DNA from: Chitinophagaceae bacterium
Lineage (GTDB): Bacteria; Bacteroidota; Bacteroidia; Chitinophagales; Chitinophagaceae
Direction of reading: 5' to 3'
Length of the DNA stretch: 64,000 nt
NCBI GenBank assembly: GCA_016720825.1
Contig: JADKJV010000012.1
Location: forward strand, 49,397-113,396
This document shows positions 21,090-30,155 of this stretch, one piece after another. Position 1 is the stretch's first letter, and the number at the start of each line of letters is the position of its first letter. A program made the translations under genes and the position numbers. The notes under the pieces were generated by a model. It was not told where the DNA came from and searched no databases. It saw only the letters and a program-made list of their open reading frames with translations.

Positions 21090-21859
21090 TTTTCTTTTTT
21101 AAACCGGATGCCATAAATCAGCGGTAAACCCTGATACGCTTCAAAAACATGAAGGGCATTTTGCTTTTCATAAAAAGCTTTCAGGGAATCGTCCAGTATT
21201 TTTTCAACCAATCGGATTTCGGTCCAATGAAGTTGCCCGGCCATTTGGCGGATCAGCCCCAGTTCCCAAACCTGGTTTTGTATACTGATGAGCTCGTCGC
21301 CGGACCGGAATGTGCGCTGCCCGCCTTTGGCCAGTATGGCAGGATGATAATCGGTAATGATGATGCCCCCGCCCGGTTTTAGCACCCGGTTCCATTCCTC
21401 AAACACCTTCCGTGGTTCTTTCAAATGTGCCATGGTGAGGGTGGAAATAATCCAGTCGGCCGATTGATCGGGCACACCATCCAGTGTATCTTCTTTCAGC
21501 AGGAATACTGCGGCACCGGGGATTTTGTCTTTCAATTTTGCCAGCATGCCTTCAGATACATCAAAGCCTTTTAATATACCGGGCTGGCGGGTCAGCAGTA
21601 AAGGCCAGTGCCTGCCGGTACCGCAGCCATAATCTATCACCGTCAAATTTGTAAGACTGATTTCGTTTAATAACCCTGAAAAAACGGTTTCATCCAGCTG
21701 CAACATGAGGTTATCTGGTTGCTGGTCATAGGTATTGGCCCATTGGTTATAAGCCTCCGAAGGTTCCCGGGTAACGGGCTTGCTCCTGAAACGGCTGAGC
21801 CATTTGCGGAAAAACATAATAAACGCTGGTTTTTCATAAAAATAGGAAGAAAGCAGCAT
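21086..21859 (-). CDS. Class I SAM-dependent methyltransferase
   Basis: Up to 257 residues. Motif I is VIDYGCGTGRHW, followed by GFDVSEGMLAKLKDK and the post-I region STLTMAHLKEPRKVFEEWNRVLKPGG, i.e. the UbiE/Methyltransf_11 pattern. A second in-frame ATG at 21817 (MFFRKWLSRF) is an equally plausible start. Its promoter must lie in the roughly 45-nt divergent gap with the radical SAM gene. Target unknown; a glycan or lipid is likely from context. Confidence 0.83.
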   Translation of the reverse strand: MLLSSYFYEKPAFIMFFRKWLSRFRSKPVTREPSEAYNQWANTYDQQPDNLMLQLDETVFSGLLNEISLTNLTVIDYGCGTGRHWPLLLTRQPGILKGFDVSEGMLAKLKDKIPGAAVFLLKEDTLDGVPDQSADWIISTLTMAHLKEPRKVFEEWNRVLKPGGGIIITDYHPAILAKGGQRTFRSGDELISIQNQVWELGLIRQMAGQLHWTEIRLVEKILDDSLKAFYEKQNALHVFEAYQGLPLIYGIRFKKEK

Positions 21860-21901
21860 GTTTGGCAGGCAACCCCGCTTTAGCCATGTTCGTTTGAAGT
21901 G

Positions 21902-23405
21902 ATGATGAACAAGGTCCTGCTTTTTAACCCCGCAGCGGCGTATTCAACCACCGGATTCCGAATTCAATCCTGCAGATTGCAGCTTCGGTGAACGGGGTGC
22001 ATGAATGGGCGATTGTGGACGGGAATTGTGAAGATGATGCGTTTGAAAAAATCAGCAGTTACCTGCAAACGGGTGAATACCGTTACGTAGGCATTACAGT
22101 AATGCCGGGGCCACAGACCAAACAGGCTATTCCTGTTTCCAAAAAATCAAAGCAGCTTTTCCCGCAATGATCATCATCTGGGGCGGGTATTTTGCGACGA
22201 ACCATCCTAAAATTATTCTTGAATCCGGTTATGTGGATTTTATCATAAACGGTCCGGGTGATCATGCGTTTCCGCAGTTGCTGGATGCCATTGAAAATAA
22301 TAAACCGTTTGAGCTGATTAAAAACCTGGTGTACCTGACACATAACGGGATGGTTAAAAACCCGAAGGCTGAAATCCCTGATCAGGAGAGCCTGCCACAA
22401 CTGCCATACGACCAGCTCAACTCCTTTTACCAGATTGATAAAAATTATCTCGGAAAAACTTATCTAGGGAAAAAGACAATGGCGTATCATTCCAGTATTG
22501 GCTGCCCCTTCACCTGTTCATTTTGTGCGGTAGTTCCTATTTATGGTGGAAGATGGAAGGCCAAATCTGCTGAATCTGTATACCGTGATGTAAAATATAT
22601 CAAAGACAAATGGGGGGCAGATGCTATTGAATTCCATGATAACAATTTTTTTGTCTCAGAAAAAAGAACCGTTGAATTTGCCAAACTGATTCTCCCGGAG
22701 AAAATGAGCTGGTGGGGCATGGCGCGGATTGATACGATGGACAAATTCAGTGATGAATCACTGGCGTTGATCCGGGCAGCCGGCTGCCGCATTATTTTTT
22801 TTGGTGCAGAAAGCGGTAATGATGCCGTATTGAAGCAACTGGACAAAGGTGGCACCCAGCATGGCGCACAGATTATCCGTTTTGCTGAAAGGCTGAAAAA
22901 GTTTGACATCATCCCAGAATATTCTTTTGTGCTGGGCACACCGGCACCAACACCTGAAGAAGTGATGGCACAAATTGAATTTGATATCCGCTTTATCAAA
23001 AAAGTAAAAGCCGTTAATCCACGTACAGAAATCATTTTATATACATACAGTCCTGTTGCTACAGAAGGATCTGACTTGTTCAATGCCGTGAAGGAAGCGG
23101 GTTTCCATTTTCCGGAAAAGCTTGAAGACTGGGTTAGTCCGCAATGGGAAAGATTTGACATGCGAAAAAACCCGCTGACACCCTGGCTCAAAGCAGAACA
23201 TATTGACCGTATCCGCAATTTTGAAACTGTGCTGAACGGGTTTTTCCCCACGGTGGCAGATATCCGGCTGAACCAGTTGAAAAGGAAAATGATCAGGCTG
23301 ATGTCGGGCCTTCGTTACCGCACAGGTTTTTACCGGTTCCCGTATGAAATCAAACTGATGCACCGCCTTTGGAAGTACCGCCTCCCTGAAACAGAAGGAT
23401 TTTAA
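21902..23405 (+). CDS. Cobalamin-binding-domain radical SAM protein (two indels)
   Basis: About 501 residues after correction. The N-terminal 150 residues look like a degenerate B12-binding domain (KVLLFNPAAA, SILQIAASVNG-like opening, IIIWGGYFATNHP, INGPGDHAFPQL). The radical SAM core has SSIGCPFTCSFCAVVP, the CxxxCxxC that binds the 4Fe-4S cluster, then EFHDNNFFV and FGAESGND. Breaks are at 21963-21966 (one base missing; RIPILQIAAS restored) and the A-run 22141-22146 (one A missing; SKKIKAAFPAMIII restored). First of four adjacent radical SAM genes; the next starts directly after the stop. Reaction unknown; family members methylate or rearrange unactivated carbons. Confidence 0.8.
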
Positions 23406-24458
23406 ATGATCAGTGCACGATCCATATACCACCGGCTGCGGAGATACCGCACATTGCAAACGCATTATATTTCTGCGTTGCCGGTTGCGATCATTATGCC
23501 CCACAGCGCCTGCAACTGCCGTTGTGTGATTTGTGATATCTGGAAGGATAATAAAAACCTCACACAGTTACAGCCGGAAGACATCAGCACATTGCTTGTC
23601 AGCCTGGAAAAACTGGGTACGAAACAGGTTGTGTTATCCGGAGGAGAGGCTTTGCTGCATCCCCGATTCTTCCAGTTGTGTGACCTGATCCATACATTAC
23701 CTGTGAAGATTACCTTACTCAGCACCGGACTTACCATGGCCAGACATGCAGCAGCACTGGTGAATGCTGTAGATGAAATTATCGTTTCACTGGATGGCCC
23801 TGAAGAAATACATAACCAGATCAGGAATATCCCGGATGCTTACAGCCAATTACAAAAAGGCATAGCGGCAGTTCATGCCCTGCGACCGGGTTTTCCCATC
23901 AGTGCCCGTTCGGTGATCCATCGTTTGAATTACCAGCACTGGACTGCAATGGTTGATTCAGCGCATCAATTGGGTGTACAGCAAATCAGTTTCCTGCCAG
24001 CTGATACCACCAGCCACGCTTTTAACCGCCAACAGAGCTGGCCGATGGAAAAACAGGACCAGTTATTGATTCTTGTTGCGGAACTGGAAACACTCAGCCA
24101 TACCATTGAACAACTGATCACACAGCACGCGGATGATTTCAGGAGCGGGTTCATTGCTGAATCGCCCGCTAAAATCCGCCGCATTGGTCAGTACTATGCC
24201 GCCTGCCAGGGTTTGCAGGAATTCCCCTGGAAAAAATGCAATGCGCCCTGGGTGTCGACAGTGATTGAAGCCGATGGCACGATCCGTCCCTGTTTTTTCC
24301 TTCCCGCTTCAGGCAACATGCACCATGAAACGCTGGAGCATATCCTGAACAGTGATGCGGCCGTGAGTTTCAGGAAATCACTGGATACCCATCAAAACCC
24401 GACCTGTGCCAGATGTGTGTGTTCACTTTATTTATCACCCGGCCATAAAATCATTTAA
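23406..24458 (+). CDS. Radical SAM protein with SPASM-like C-terminus
   Basis: 350 residues. The cluster motif is SACNCRCVICDIW (CxxxCxxC), followed by VVLSGGEALLHPRF and VDEIIVSLDGPEE, the classical MoaA/PqqE-like core. The C-terminus has additional cysteines in KKCNAPW, IRPCFF and PTCARCVC, consistent with a SPASM or twitch domain binding auxiliary Fe-S clusters. No B12 domain. Start abuts the preceding stop; its stop shares one base with the next ATG. Such enzymes modify peptides or small molecules, and the substrate here is unknown. Confidence 0.85.
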   Translation: MISARSIYHRLRRYRTLQTHYISALPVAIIMPHSACNCRCVICDIWKDNKNLTQLQPEDISTLLVSLEKLGTKQVVLSGGEALLHPRFFQLCDLIHTLPVKITLLSTGLTMARHAAALVNAVDEIIVSLDGPEEIHNQIRNIPDAYSQLQKGIAAVHALRPGFPISARSVIHRLNYQHWTAMVDSAHQLGVQQISFLPADTTSHAFNRQQSWPMEKQDQLLILVAELETLSHTIEQLITQHADDFRSGFIAESPAKIRRIGQYYAACQGLQEFPWKKCNAPWVSTVIEADGTIRPCFFLPASGNMHHETLEHILNSDAAVSFRKSLDTHQNPTCARCVCSLYLSPGHKII

Positions 24459-25915
24459 TGAGCAGGATACTTTTTTCACATTCTTATTTCATGCGGTTTG
24501 ACCCGAAGCAGTGGTCAGCCGGCCAGCCGTATGCACCTATCGGCACTTTGTATGCGGCGGCGTTGATGCGTGAACAGGGGCATGAAGTTTCTTTCATGGA
24601 CACGATGTTTGCTTACGGCCCTGAAGAAGTGATCCTTTCCCTTAAAAAACACCAGCCGGATTATTTTGTGATTTATGATGACGGTTTTAATTACCTCACC
24701 AAGATGTGCCTCACCAATATGCGCGAGGCCGCTTTTGAAATGATCAAATTCGCCAGGCAAAAAGGATGTACGGTGATTGTTTGCAGCTCTGATGCGACAG
24801 ATCATTTTGAAAAATACCTGGAGGAAGGGGCACACTTTATCATCCTTGGCGAAGGTGAACAAACGTTGTCAGAACTGGTGGATACGATTGAAAAAGATAC
24901 GCCTGATTTTATCAGCCTCCCAGGCATTGCATTTATCCATAACAATGCCGTGATCAAAACGGTGAAGAGAACGGTGATGAAAGACCTGGACAGTTTACCG
25001 CTGCCTGCGTGGGACCTGGTGGATATCAAGCCATACCGCAAGACCTGGCTAAAACACGCCGGTTATTTTTCTATGAATGTGGCCACCACACGCGGTTGTC
25101 CGTTTAAATGCAACTGGTGCGCGAAACCCATTTATGGTAACCGTTACAACACCCGCAGTCCGAAGCATGTGGTGAATGAACTGCTGATGCTGCGTGAACA
25201 ATTTGGATTTGACCACATCTGGTTTTGTGATGATATTTTCGGATTGAAACCCGGCTGGGTGGAAGAATTTGCTGATCTCGTCGAAGCAGCTGGTTTGAAA
25301 TTCCGCTTTAAGATACAGGCCCGTGTTGACCTGATGATCCAGGAAAACTATATCCGCAGCCTGGCCCGTGCCGGTTGTGAAAATGTGTGGATGGGTGCAG
25401 AAAGCGGATCGCAGAAAATCCTGGATGCGATGAACAAGGGCACAACCGTTGAACAGATTTATGAATCAACCAGGTTGCTCAAGAAAAATAACATCCGCCC
25501 TTCTTTCTTTATACAATTCGGATACCTCGGTGAAACGCGGAAGGATATTGAACAAACGATAAAGATGATCAATGACCTGTTGCCGCATGACATCGGGGTT
25601 TCCGTTTCTTATCCATTACCCGGCACTGCGTTTTTCGAAAAAGTAAAAACACAGATGCGGGAAAAAACAAACTGGACCGATTCGGATGAACTGGCCCTGA
25701 TGTTCAGGAATACGTATACACCTGCTTTTTACAAACAACTGCACCGGTATGTACATCATGAGTTCCGCAAACAACAGGGACTGGATATACTCCGGCATGC
25801 GGTGCGAAAACCACTTTCACAGGGATGGCGGGAATGGAAAAAAATCTTCGCTTCAGCCTGGTATGCCATGCGTTCTTTCCAGGGCAGGTTAAAACTGAAC
25901 CGGTATGCCCGCTGA
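24458..25915 (+). CDS. Cobalamin-binding-domain radical SAM protein
   Basis: 485 residues. The N-terminal B12-binding-like domain (about 1-170) has APIGTLYAAALMREQGHEVSFMD and ILGEGEQTLSEL; I see no DxHxxG, as usual for this class. The radical SAM core has TTRGCPFKCNWCAKPIYG, WFCDDIFG and VWMGAESGSQK. It follows the SPASM protein by a 1-nt overlap and overlaps the next methyltransferase by 11 nt. Close in architecture to the gene at 26711, so the two may act in sequence on one product. Confidence 0.87.
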   Translation: MSRILFSHSYFMRFDPKQWSAGQPYAPIGTLYAAALMREQGHEVSFMDTMFAYGPEEVILSLKKHQPDYFVIYDDGFNYLTKMCLTNMREAAFEMIKFARQKGCTVIVCSSDATDHFEKYLEEGAHFIILGEGEQTLSELVDTIEKDTPDFISLPGIAFIHNNAVIKTVKRTVMKDLDSLPLPAWDLVDIKPYRKTWLKHAGYFSMNVATTRGCPFKCNWCAKPIYGNRYNTRSPKHVVNELLMLREQFGFDHIWFCDDIFGLKPGWVEEFADLVEAAGLKFRFKIQARVDLMIQENYIRSLARAGCENVWMGAESGSQKILDAMNKGTTVEQIYESTRLLKKNNIRPSFFIQFGYLGETRKDIEQTIKMINDLLPHDIGVSVSYPLPGTAFFEKVKTQMREKTNWTDSDELALMFRNTYTPAFYKQLHRYVHHEFRKQQGLDILRHAVRKPLSQGWREWKKIFASAWYAMRSFQGRLKLNRYAR

Positions 25916-26714
25916 ACCCGCAATAATATTTGACCAGCTGGCACCTGACTATGACCAGGTATTTACCGACAGCCTGATCGGTAAAGCGCAGCGTGCCCAG
26001 GTGCGGAAGTACCTGATGGAATTGCTGGAAGCAAAACCGGTGCAACGTATCCTTGAAATCAATTGCGGTACCGGGGAAGATGCAAGCTGGCTGGCATCCA
26101 TGGGATACAACGTTACAGCCACCGATGTATCTCCGGAAATGATCCGCGTAGCCAGGGAAAAAGCCGGCTTCCAGACATGGCTTTCTGTTTCTTATAAAAC
26201 CATGGGGTTTGATGAACTGGACCAATTGCAAAAAGAGGGGCCTTATGACCTGGTCTTTTCCAATTTCTCCGGATTGAATTGTATAGACAAACCGGCACTA
26301 ACACAATTGAATACTCAATTACAAAAACTGGTTGCTGATAAAGGGGAGCTCGCAGTTGTGGTATTTGGGAAATACTGTATCTGGGAAACAGGTTACCATT
26401 TCATCAAAGGCCGGTTCCGCACCGCATTCAGGCGCTGGAACAAAAAACCAGCTGACATGCATTTGCCTGGAAATACGCCCCTGCCGGTCTGGTATCACAG
26501 CCGCCGGCAGATTTCCGGGGCATTGACAGGCTTTACGTTTTATGATAAAAAGCCGGTTGGTTTATTTGTACCGCCATCCTACCTTGAAGCCGGAATGAAA
26601 AAAAGGCCGCGTCTGTTTCGTTTCCTGCCAAAGATGGATCAAAGATGCAGGGGTGGCTGGCTGAGCAATTTTGCTGATCACCGCTATCTTTTATACAGGA
26701 AAAAATCATCATGA
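25905..26714 (+). CDS. Class I SAM-dependent methyltransferase
   Basis: 269 residues. Motif I is ILEINCGTGEDASWLASMG, followed by VTATDVSPEMIRVA and the acidic DLVFSNFSGLN, the Methyltransf_25/11 pattern. It is wedged between two B12-type radical SAM genes with overlaps of 11 and 4 nt, so the three are surely expressed together. The C-terminal 100 residues are basic and have no recognised domain. Confidence 0.85.
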   Translation: MPAEPAIIFDQLAPDYDQVFTDSLIGKAQRAQVRKYLMELLEAKPVQRILEINCGTGEDASWLASMGYNVTATDVSPEMIRVAREKAGFQTWLSVSYKTMGFDELDQLQKEGPYDLVFSNFSGLNCIDKPALTQLNTQLQKLVADKGELAVVVFGKYCIWETGYHFIKGRFRTAFRRWNKKPADMHLPGNTPLPVWYHSRRQISGALTGFTFYDKKPVGLFVPPSYLEAGMKKRPRLFRFLPKMDQRCRGGWLSNFADHRYLLYRKKSS

Positions 26715-28108
26715 ACATCCTGCTCACACATGGTTATTTCCTGGAAGAGGATGAAAAAGAAAAAAGGATCATGCGGCCCTATGTGCCGCTGGGGATTCTT
26801 TATATCTCCGCCTGGCTGGAAAAACATGGTAAAGAACATGAAGTGTTTGACAGCACGTTTTCATCATTCGAAAAACTAAGCGAGCTAATACTGAACGACC
26901 CGCCAAAGATCCTCGCGATTTACACCAACCTCATGACCAAGCTGAATGTGCTGCGGATTATCAGGCTTGTGAAAAATGAACCGGCTTTACAGCAAACCAA
27001 AATCATCCTCGGCGGGCCGGAAGTAAGAAACCATGCTATCAACTTCCTGCAATACGGCGCCCATTACTTAGTGGTGGGAGAAGGTGAAGCCAGTATGCTC
27101 GAACTGACTGAATTCATCCTCGATGGCAAAGGCCAGTTAAAAGATATTGGTGGCATCATCTATCTCGATGCTCAGGGCACACTCATTAAAAATCCCGAGC
27201 GCGGGAAATTAAAAGACCTGGACCTCCTCCCCGACCCCAACCGGAAAAAAGTAAACCTGCAATTATACTTTGACGCCTGGAAAAACAAACACGGCTCCAG
27301 TGCTGCATCTGTAAGTACCATGCGGGGTTGCCCGTATACCTGTAAATGGTGCAGCCGTGCGGTATACGGACTCAGTTACCGCCGCCGTTCACCGGCACAC
27401 GTGGCCGCCGAATTACAGCGCATTCAGGAAAACTACACAGTGGATCAATTCTGGTTTGTGGATGATGTGTTTACCATTTCACATAAATGGCTGGCGGAAT
27501 TCAACGAAGTGCTCCAGCAAAAAAACATGCGCATCCGCTATGAATGCATCACCCGTGCCGACCGGATGAATGAAGAAGTGATTCAGTTATTGAAATCCAG
27601 TGGTTGTTTCCGGGTATGGATCGGCGCAGAAAGCGGTTCACAAAAAGTAATTGACCTGATGGACCGCCGCGTAGATGTGGAACAGGTGAGGAATATGATC
27701 CGCCTGAGCCGCAAGCACGGACTGGAAGCAGGCACCTTTATCATGGTTGGCTATCCCGGTGAAACCCGGGAAGATATTTATGAAACGGCCCGTCACCTGA
27801 AAATTGCCAACCCTGATCATTTTACCATTACCGTAGCTTATCCAATAAAAGGGACAGGGTTATACTCAGAAGTGGAAAGCAAATTCACCAAAGATTTACC
27901 CTGGGACCAGTTTACTGACCGCGATATTGATTATGCAAGGACGTATAACCGGAAGTATTATGATTATGCAGTGGCGATGATTTCGAATGAGGTGTATTTT
28001 AAGAAATCGTTGCGAAAGCCGGTGAGAAATATACTGCAATGGCCGTTGTTTAAACTGAGAGCGATTAAAGCTGGATATTTGATGAGAAAGGAAGAGAAGA
28101 GAGGCTGA
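26711..28108 (+). CDS. Cobalamin-binding-domain radical SAM protein
   Basis: 465 residues. The N-terminal domain contains YVPLGILYISAWLEKHG and KIILGGPEVRNHA and VVGEGEASMLEL, as in B12-binding radical SAM proteins. The core has TMRGCPYTCKWCSRAVYG (CxxxCxxC), WFVDDVFT and VWIGAESGSQKVID. Last gene of the radical SAM run. A long hairpin repeat separates it from the convergent nucleotidyltransferase-domain gene. Confidence 0.87.
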   Translation: MNILLTHGYFLEEDEKEKRIMRPYVPLGILYISAWLEKHGKEHEVFDSTFSSFEKLSELILNDPPKILAIYTNLMTKLNVLRIIRLVKNEPALQQTKIILGGPEVRNHAINFLQYGAHYLVVGEGEASMLELTEFILDGKGQLKDIGGIIYLDAQGTLIKNPERGKLKDLDLLPDPNRKKVNLQLYFDAWKNKHGSSAASVSTMRGCPYTCKWCSRAVYGLSYRRRSPAHVAAELQRIQENYTVDQFWFVDDVFTISHKWLAEFNEVLQQKNMRIRYECITRADRMNEEVIQLLKSSGCFRVWIGAESGSQKVIDLMDRRVDVEQVRNMIRLSRKHGLEAGTFIMVGYPGETREDIYETARHLKIANPDHFTITVAYPIKGTGLYSEVESKFTKDLPWDQFTDRDIDYARTYNRKYYDYAVAMISNEVYFKKSLRKPVRNILQWPLFKLRAIKAGYLMRKEEKRG

Positions 28109-28116
28109 TTTTTTTT

Positions 28117-28201
28117 ACCACAAAGGGCACGAAGGAAAACACTAAGGCCACAAGGGTTGAACCTTTGTGGCCTTAGTGTTTTCCTTTGTGGTCTTAGTGG
28201 T
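28117..28201. repeat. Long palindrome, ACCACA...TGTGGT hairpin family, copy 3
   Basis: About 40-nt arms, from ACCACAAAGG at 28117 to TTAGTGGT ending at 28201, flanked by T8 on the left and A9 on the right so the stem extends further. It fills the gap between two convergent genes and could end transcription from both sides, although the U-run is on the wrong side for a standard terminator. Confidence 0.8.
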
Positions 28202-28211
28202 TAAAAAAAAA

Positions 28212-29225
28212 TTACACCACATCATACATCTTTAACCGGTCATGATATGCCTGCAGCACCTTCTCCCTGAATGCCCCCGGATTTGACCTTGCATAATGCT
28301 TCCCCGTATCCAGTTCCATCGGCAGCCCCTTCATATTCCGTTTGCCTTTCCTGGTTTTTTTATCCCATCGTTTTTGGGTGATGCGGTACAGCCACTGATC
28401 GAGGCGGTCACCGAAGGAACCATTCCATATCCATTCACCGGCTCTTTTGAAGAATTTATTTTTCCGGTCGGGTTTTGACTGGATACGCTCCGGGAATCCG
28501 GGCAGCCAGCTGGCGGTCCATTCGTTGGATTGATGGAATTGCTGCAACGCCTTTGTTCCGCTCACAGGCAGGAGGGTTTTAATTTCTATGGCGGTGAAAA
28601 TATTTTTTTCGTCCAGCAGCAAAGCCTGTTCATCCACATAATAATTCATACAGTAGTAATGCTGCCTGCCGGTGAGGAAAGCGAATTTTTTGCAGATATG
28701 CATCAATGTACGGGCCAGCCAAAGACGGTTGCTGCGGGTAATGATAAAAAAATCGATATCTGCTTTTTCGTCTGCGTAATTTTTAGAGAGGGAACCAGAG
28801 ATGGCAACCCCGCTTACGAATGGGAATTGGTATAAAAACCGGCCGATCTTCAAACCTTTCTCCACCAGTTTCCCGGCCCGTTCATTGCCTTGCTGGCGGC
28901 GAAGGGCAAGCAGGGGATTATCCTGTACGGAATAAAATTCTTTGTGTAAAAAGATTTTCTTTTCTGCTATCATACCGGACAGCCAGCCATCCAGTTGTTC
29001 TTCCGTTGCCGGTTCGGCCAGGTATTGCCTGATCTCCCGGCGATGGAGCGGATACTGGAAAATATCAAAATACAAGAGAATCCGGAGCAGGTCATCCCTG
29101 CCGGAGGCATCCTGCCATCCTGCCTGAAGGTTCTGATATGATTGTATTCCTCTCATCGCTGTATAAAGCAACCCCGGGATATCCTTTACCGTTAAGTAAT
29201 TATTGAACCGAATAATGAACACCAT
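28212..29225 (-). CDS. Nucleotidyltransferase-domain protein
   Basis: About 337 residues from the ATG at 29225; an open frame continues to 29363 and an ATG at 29156 is also possible. The diagnostic element is AISGSLSKNYADEKADIDFFII, matching the polymerase-beta-like nucleotidyltransferase pattern GS-x9-13-D-x-D. An N-terminal helical part (DDLLRILLYFDIFQYPLHRREI) precedes it. Proteins of this kind recur in Bacteroidota surface-glycan loci; the substrate is not known. Its 5' end overlaps or closely faces the divergent sugar transferase. Confidence 0.72.
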   Translation of the reverse strand: MVFIIRFNNYLTVKDIPGLLYTAMRGIQSYQNLQAGWQDASGRDDLLRILLYFDIFQYPLHRREIRQYLAEPATEEQLDGWLSGMIAEKKIFLHKEFYSVQDNPLLALRRQQGNERAGKLVEKGLKIGRFLYQFPFVSGVAISGSLSKNYADEKADIDFFIITRSNRLWLARTLMHICKKFAFLTGRQHYYCMNYYVDEQALLLDEKNIFTAIEIKTLLPVSGTKALQQFHQSNEWTASWLPGFPERIQSKPDRKNKFFKRAGEWIWNGSFGDRLDQWLYRITQKRWDKKTRKGKRNMKGLPMELDTGKHYARSNPGAFREKVLQAYHDRLKMYDVV

Positions 29226-29955
29226 GGCCCGACTTTCACCGCACAATTCCGCTAAAATCCTGCCCGCCGGAAAATGGCCCGGAATGCATCCAAACGGGAT
29301 CATCAGAAGCTTCGTTGCCAGCCGCAAAAAGTATTTGATGGCCAAACGGGTTTTTGATCTCACGGTATCGGGACTGGTAATTGTATTAGTACTGAGCTGG
29401 CTGACCCCCTTGCTGGCTCTCCTGATAAAACTGGATTCCCGCGGTCCTGTATTTTTCAGCCAGAAAAGGATCGGACGGCATGGGGTTGGATTTATCTGTT
29501 ATAAATTCAGGACCATGATCCGCAATAAAGAAGCAGATGAAGTACCTGCCGGTGAAAATGATGAACGAATTACCCGGATCGGTAAATTCCTGCGCCGCAC
29601 CAACCTGGATGAACTGCCGCAATTTATCAATGTATTTAAAGGTGATATGAGTATTGTTGGCCCGCGCCCGCACATGGTGGCCGACTGTATCCGTTTCTCA
29701 TTCGTGATATCTTCGTACTCTTTCCGTTCTTTATTAAGACCCGGCATTACAGGCTGGGCACAGGTTAACGGTTACCATGGCCCGACTACAGATTACGACA
29801 GTGTAATCCTCCGTTACTACTGGGATGCGATGTATGTACGTAAAGCCGGTTTTATACTTGATCTCAGGATCATGTGGAATACAATCAAAACCGGACTTCT
29901 GAATATTTGGGAAGTGATTCGCGGGAACAAGCCTAAGGCCGAAAATAAAGGCTAG
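29215..29955 (+). CDS. Initiating sugar phosphotransferase (bacterial sugar transferase family)
   Basis: A WbaP/WcaJ/PglC-like phosphoglycosyl transferase of up to 246 residues. It has the amphipathic/re-entrant membrane helix FDLTVSGLVIVLVLSWLTPL, then LDSRGPVFFSQKRIGR, CYKFRTM, RRTNLDELPQFINV, MSIVGPRPH and RPGITGWAQVNG. It transfers a sugar-1-phosphate to undecaprenyl phosphate, the first step of repeat-unit synthesis, so it probably starts the polysaccharide made by the locus. An ATG at 29338, directly before the membrane helix, is an alternative start that would leave promoter space. Confidence 0.9.
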   Translation: MNTMARLSPHNSAKILPAGKWPGMHPNGIIRSFVASRKKYLMAKRVFDLTVSGLVIVLVLSWLTPLLALLIKLDSRGPVFFSQKRIGRHGVGFICYKFRTMIRNKEADEVPAGENDERITRIGKFLRRTNLDELPQFINVFKGDMSIVGPRPHMVADCIRFSFVISSYSFRSLLRPGITGWAQVNGYHGPTTDYDSVILRYYWDAMYVRKAGFILDLRIMWNTIKTGLLNIWEVIRGNKPKAENKG

Positions 29956-29966
29956 ATGTTTGTGTT

Positions 29967-30010
29967 TTGGGATTTGGAATTTGGAATTTGGAATTTGGGA
30001 TTTGGTATTG
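29967..30010. repeat. Heptamer repeat, ATTTGG plus one variable base
   Basis: Six or so tandem 7-bp units of the form GATTTGG/AATTTGG follow the sugar transferase stop. Two degenerate units of the same type occur at about 38758-38776. A minus-strand open frame over this region is an artefact of the repeat. Confidence 0.75.
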
Positions 30011-30128
30011 GCTTTCGTGATTGGAATTTTAACTTCTGAGACAACTTATAAAAATCCCAGCCCTTCCGCAGACGCTTGTTAAATTTACTCGTGTAACCCA
30101 GATCACATAAAAAAGCGGTTTGTACAGC

Positions 30129-30136
30129 TACATTTG
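30129..30136 (+). promoter_or_regulatory. Possible promoter -7 box
   Basis: TACATTTG is an exact match to TAnnTTTG, 20 nt before the next start codon. No convincing TTTG box lies at the right distance upstream, so the call is weak. Confidence 0.3.
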
Positions 30137-30155
30137 ACGCACTCAAATTAACCGC

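Noticed and set aside
29952..30146. Minus-strand open frame with NPKFQIPNSK repeats
   Set aside because: Created by the ATTTGG heptamer repeat.
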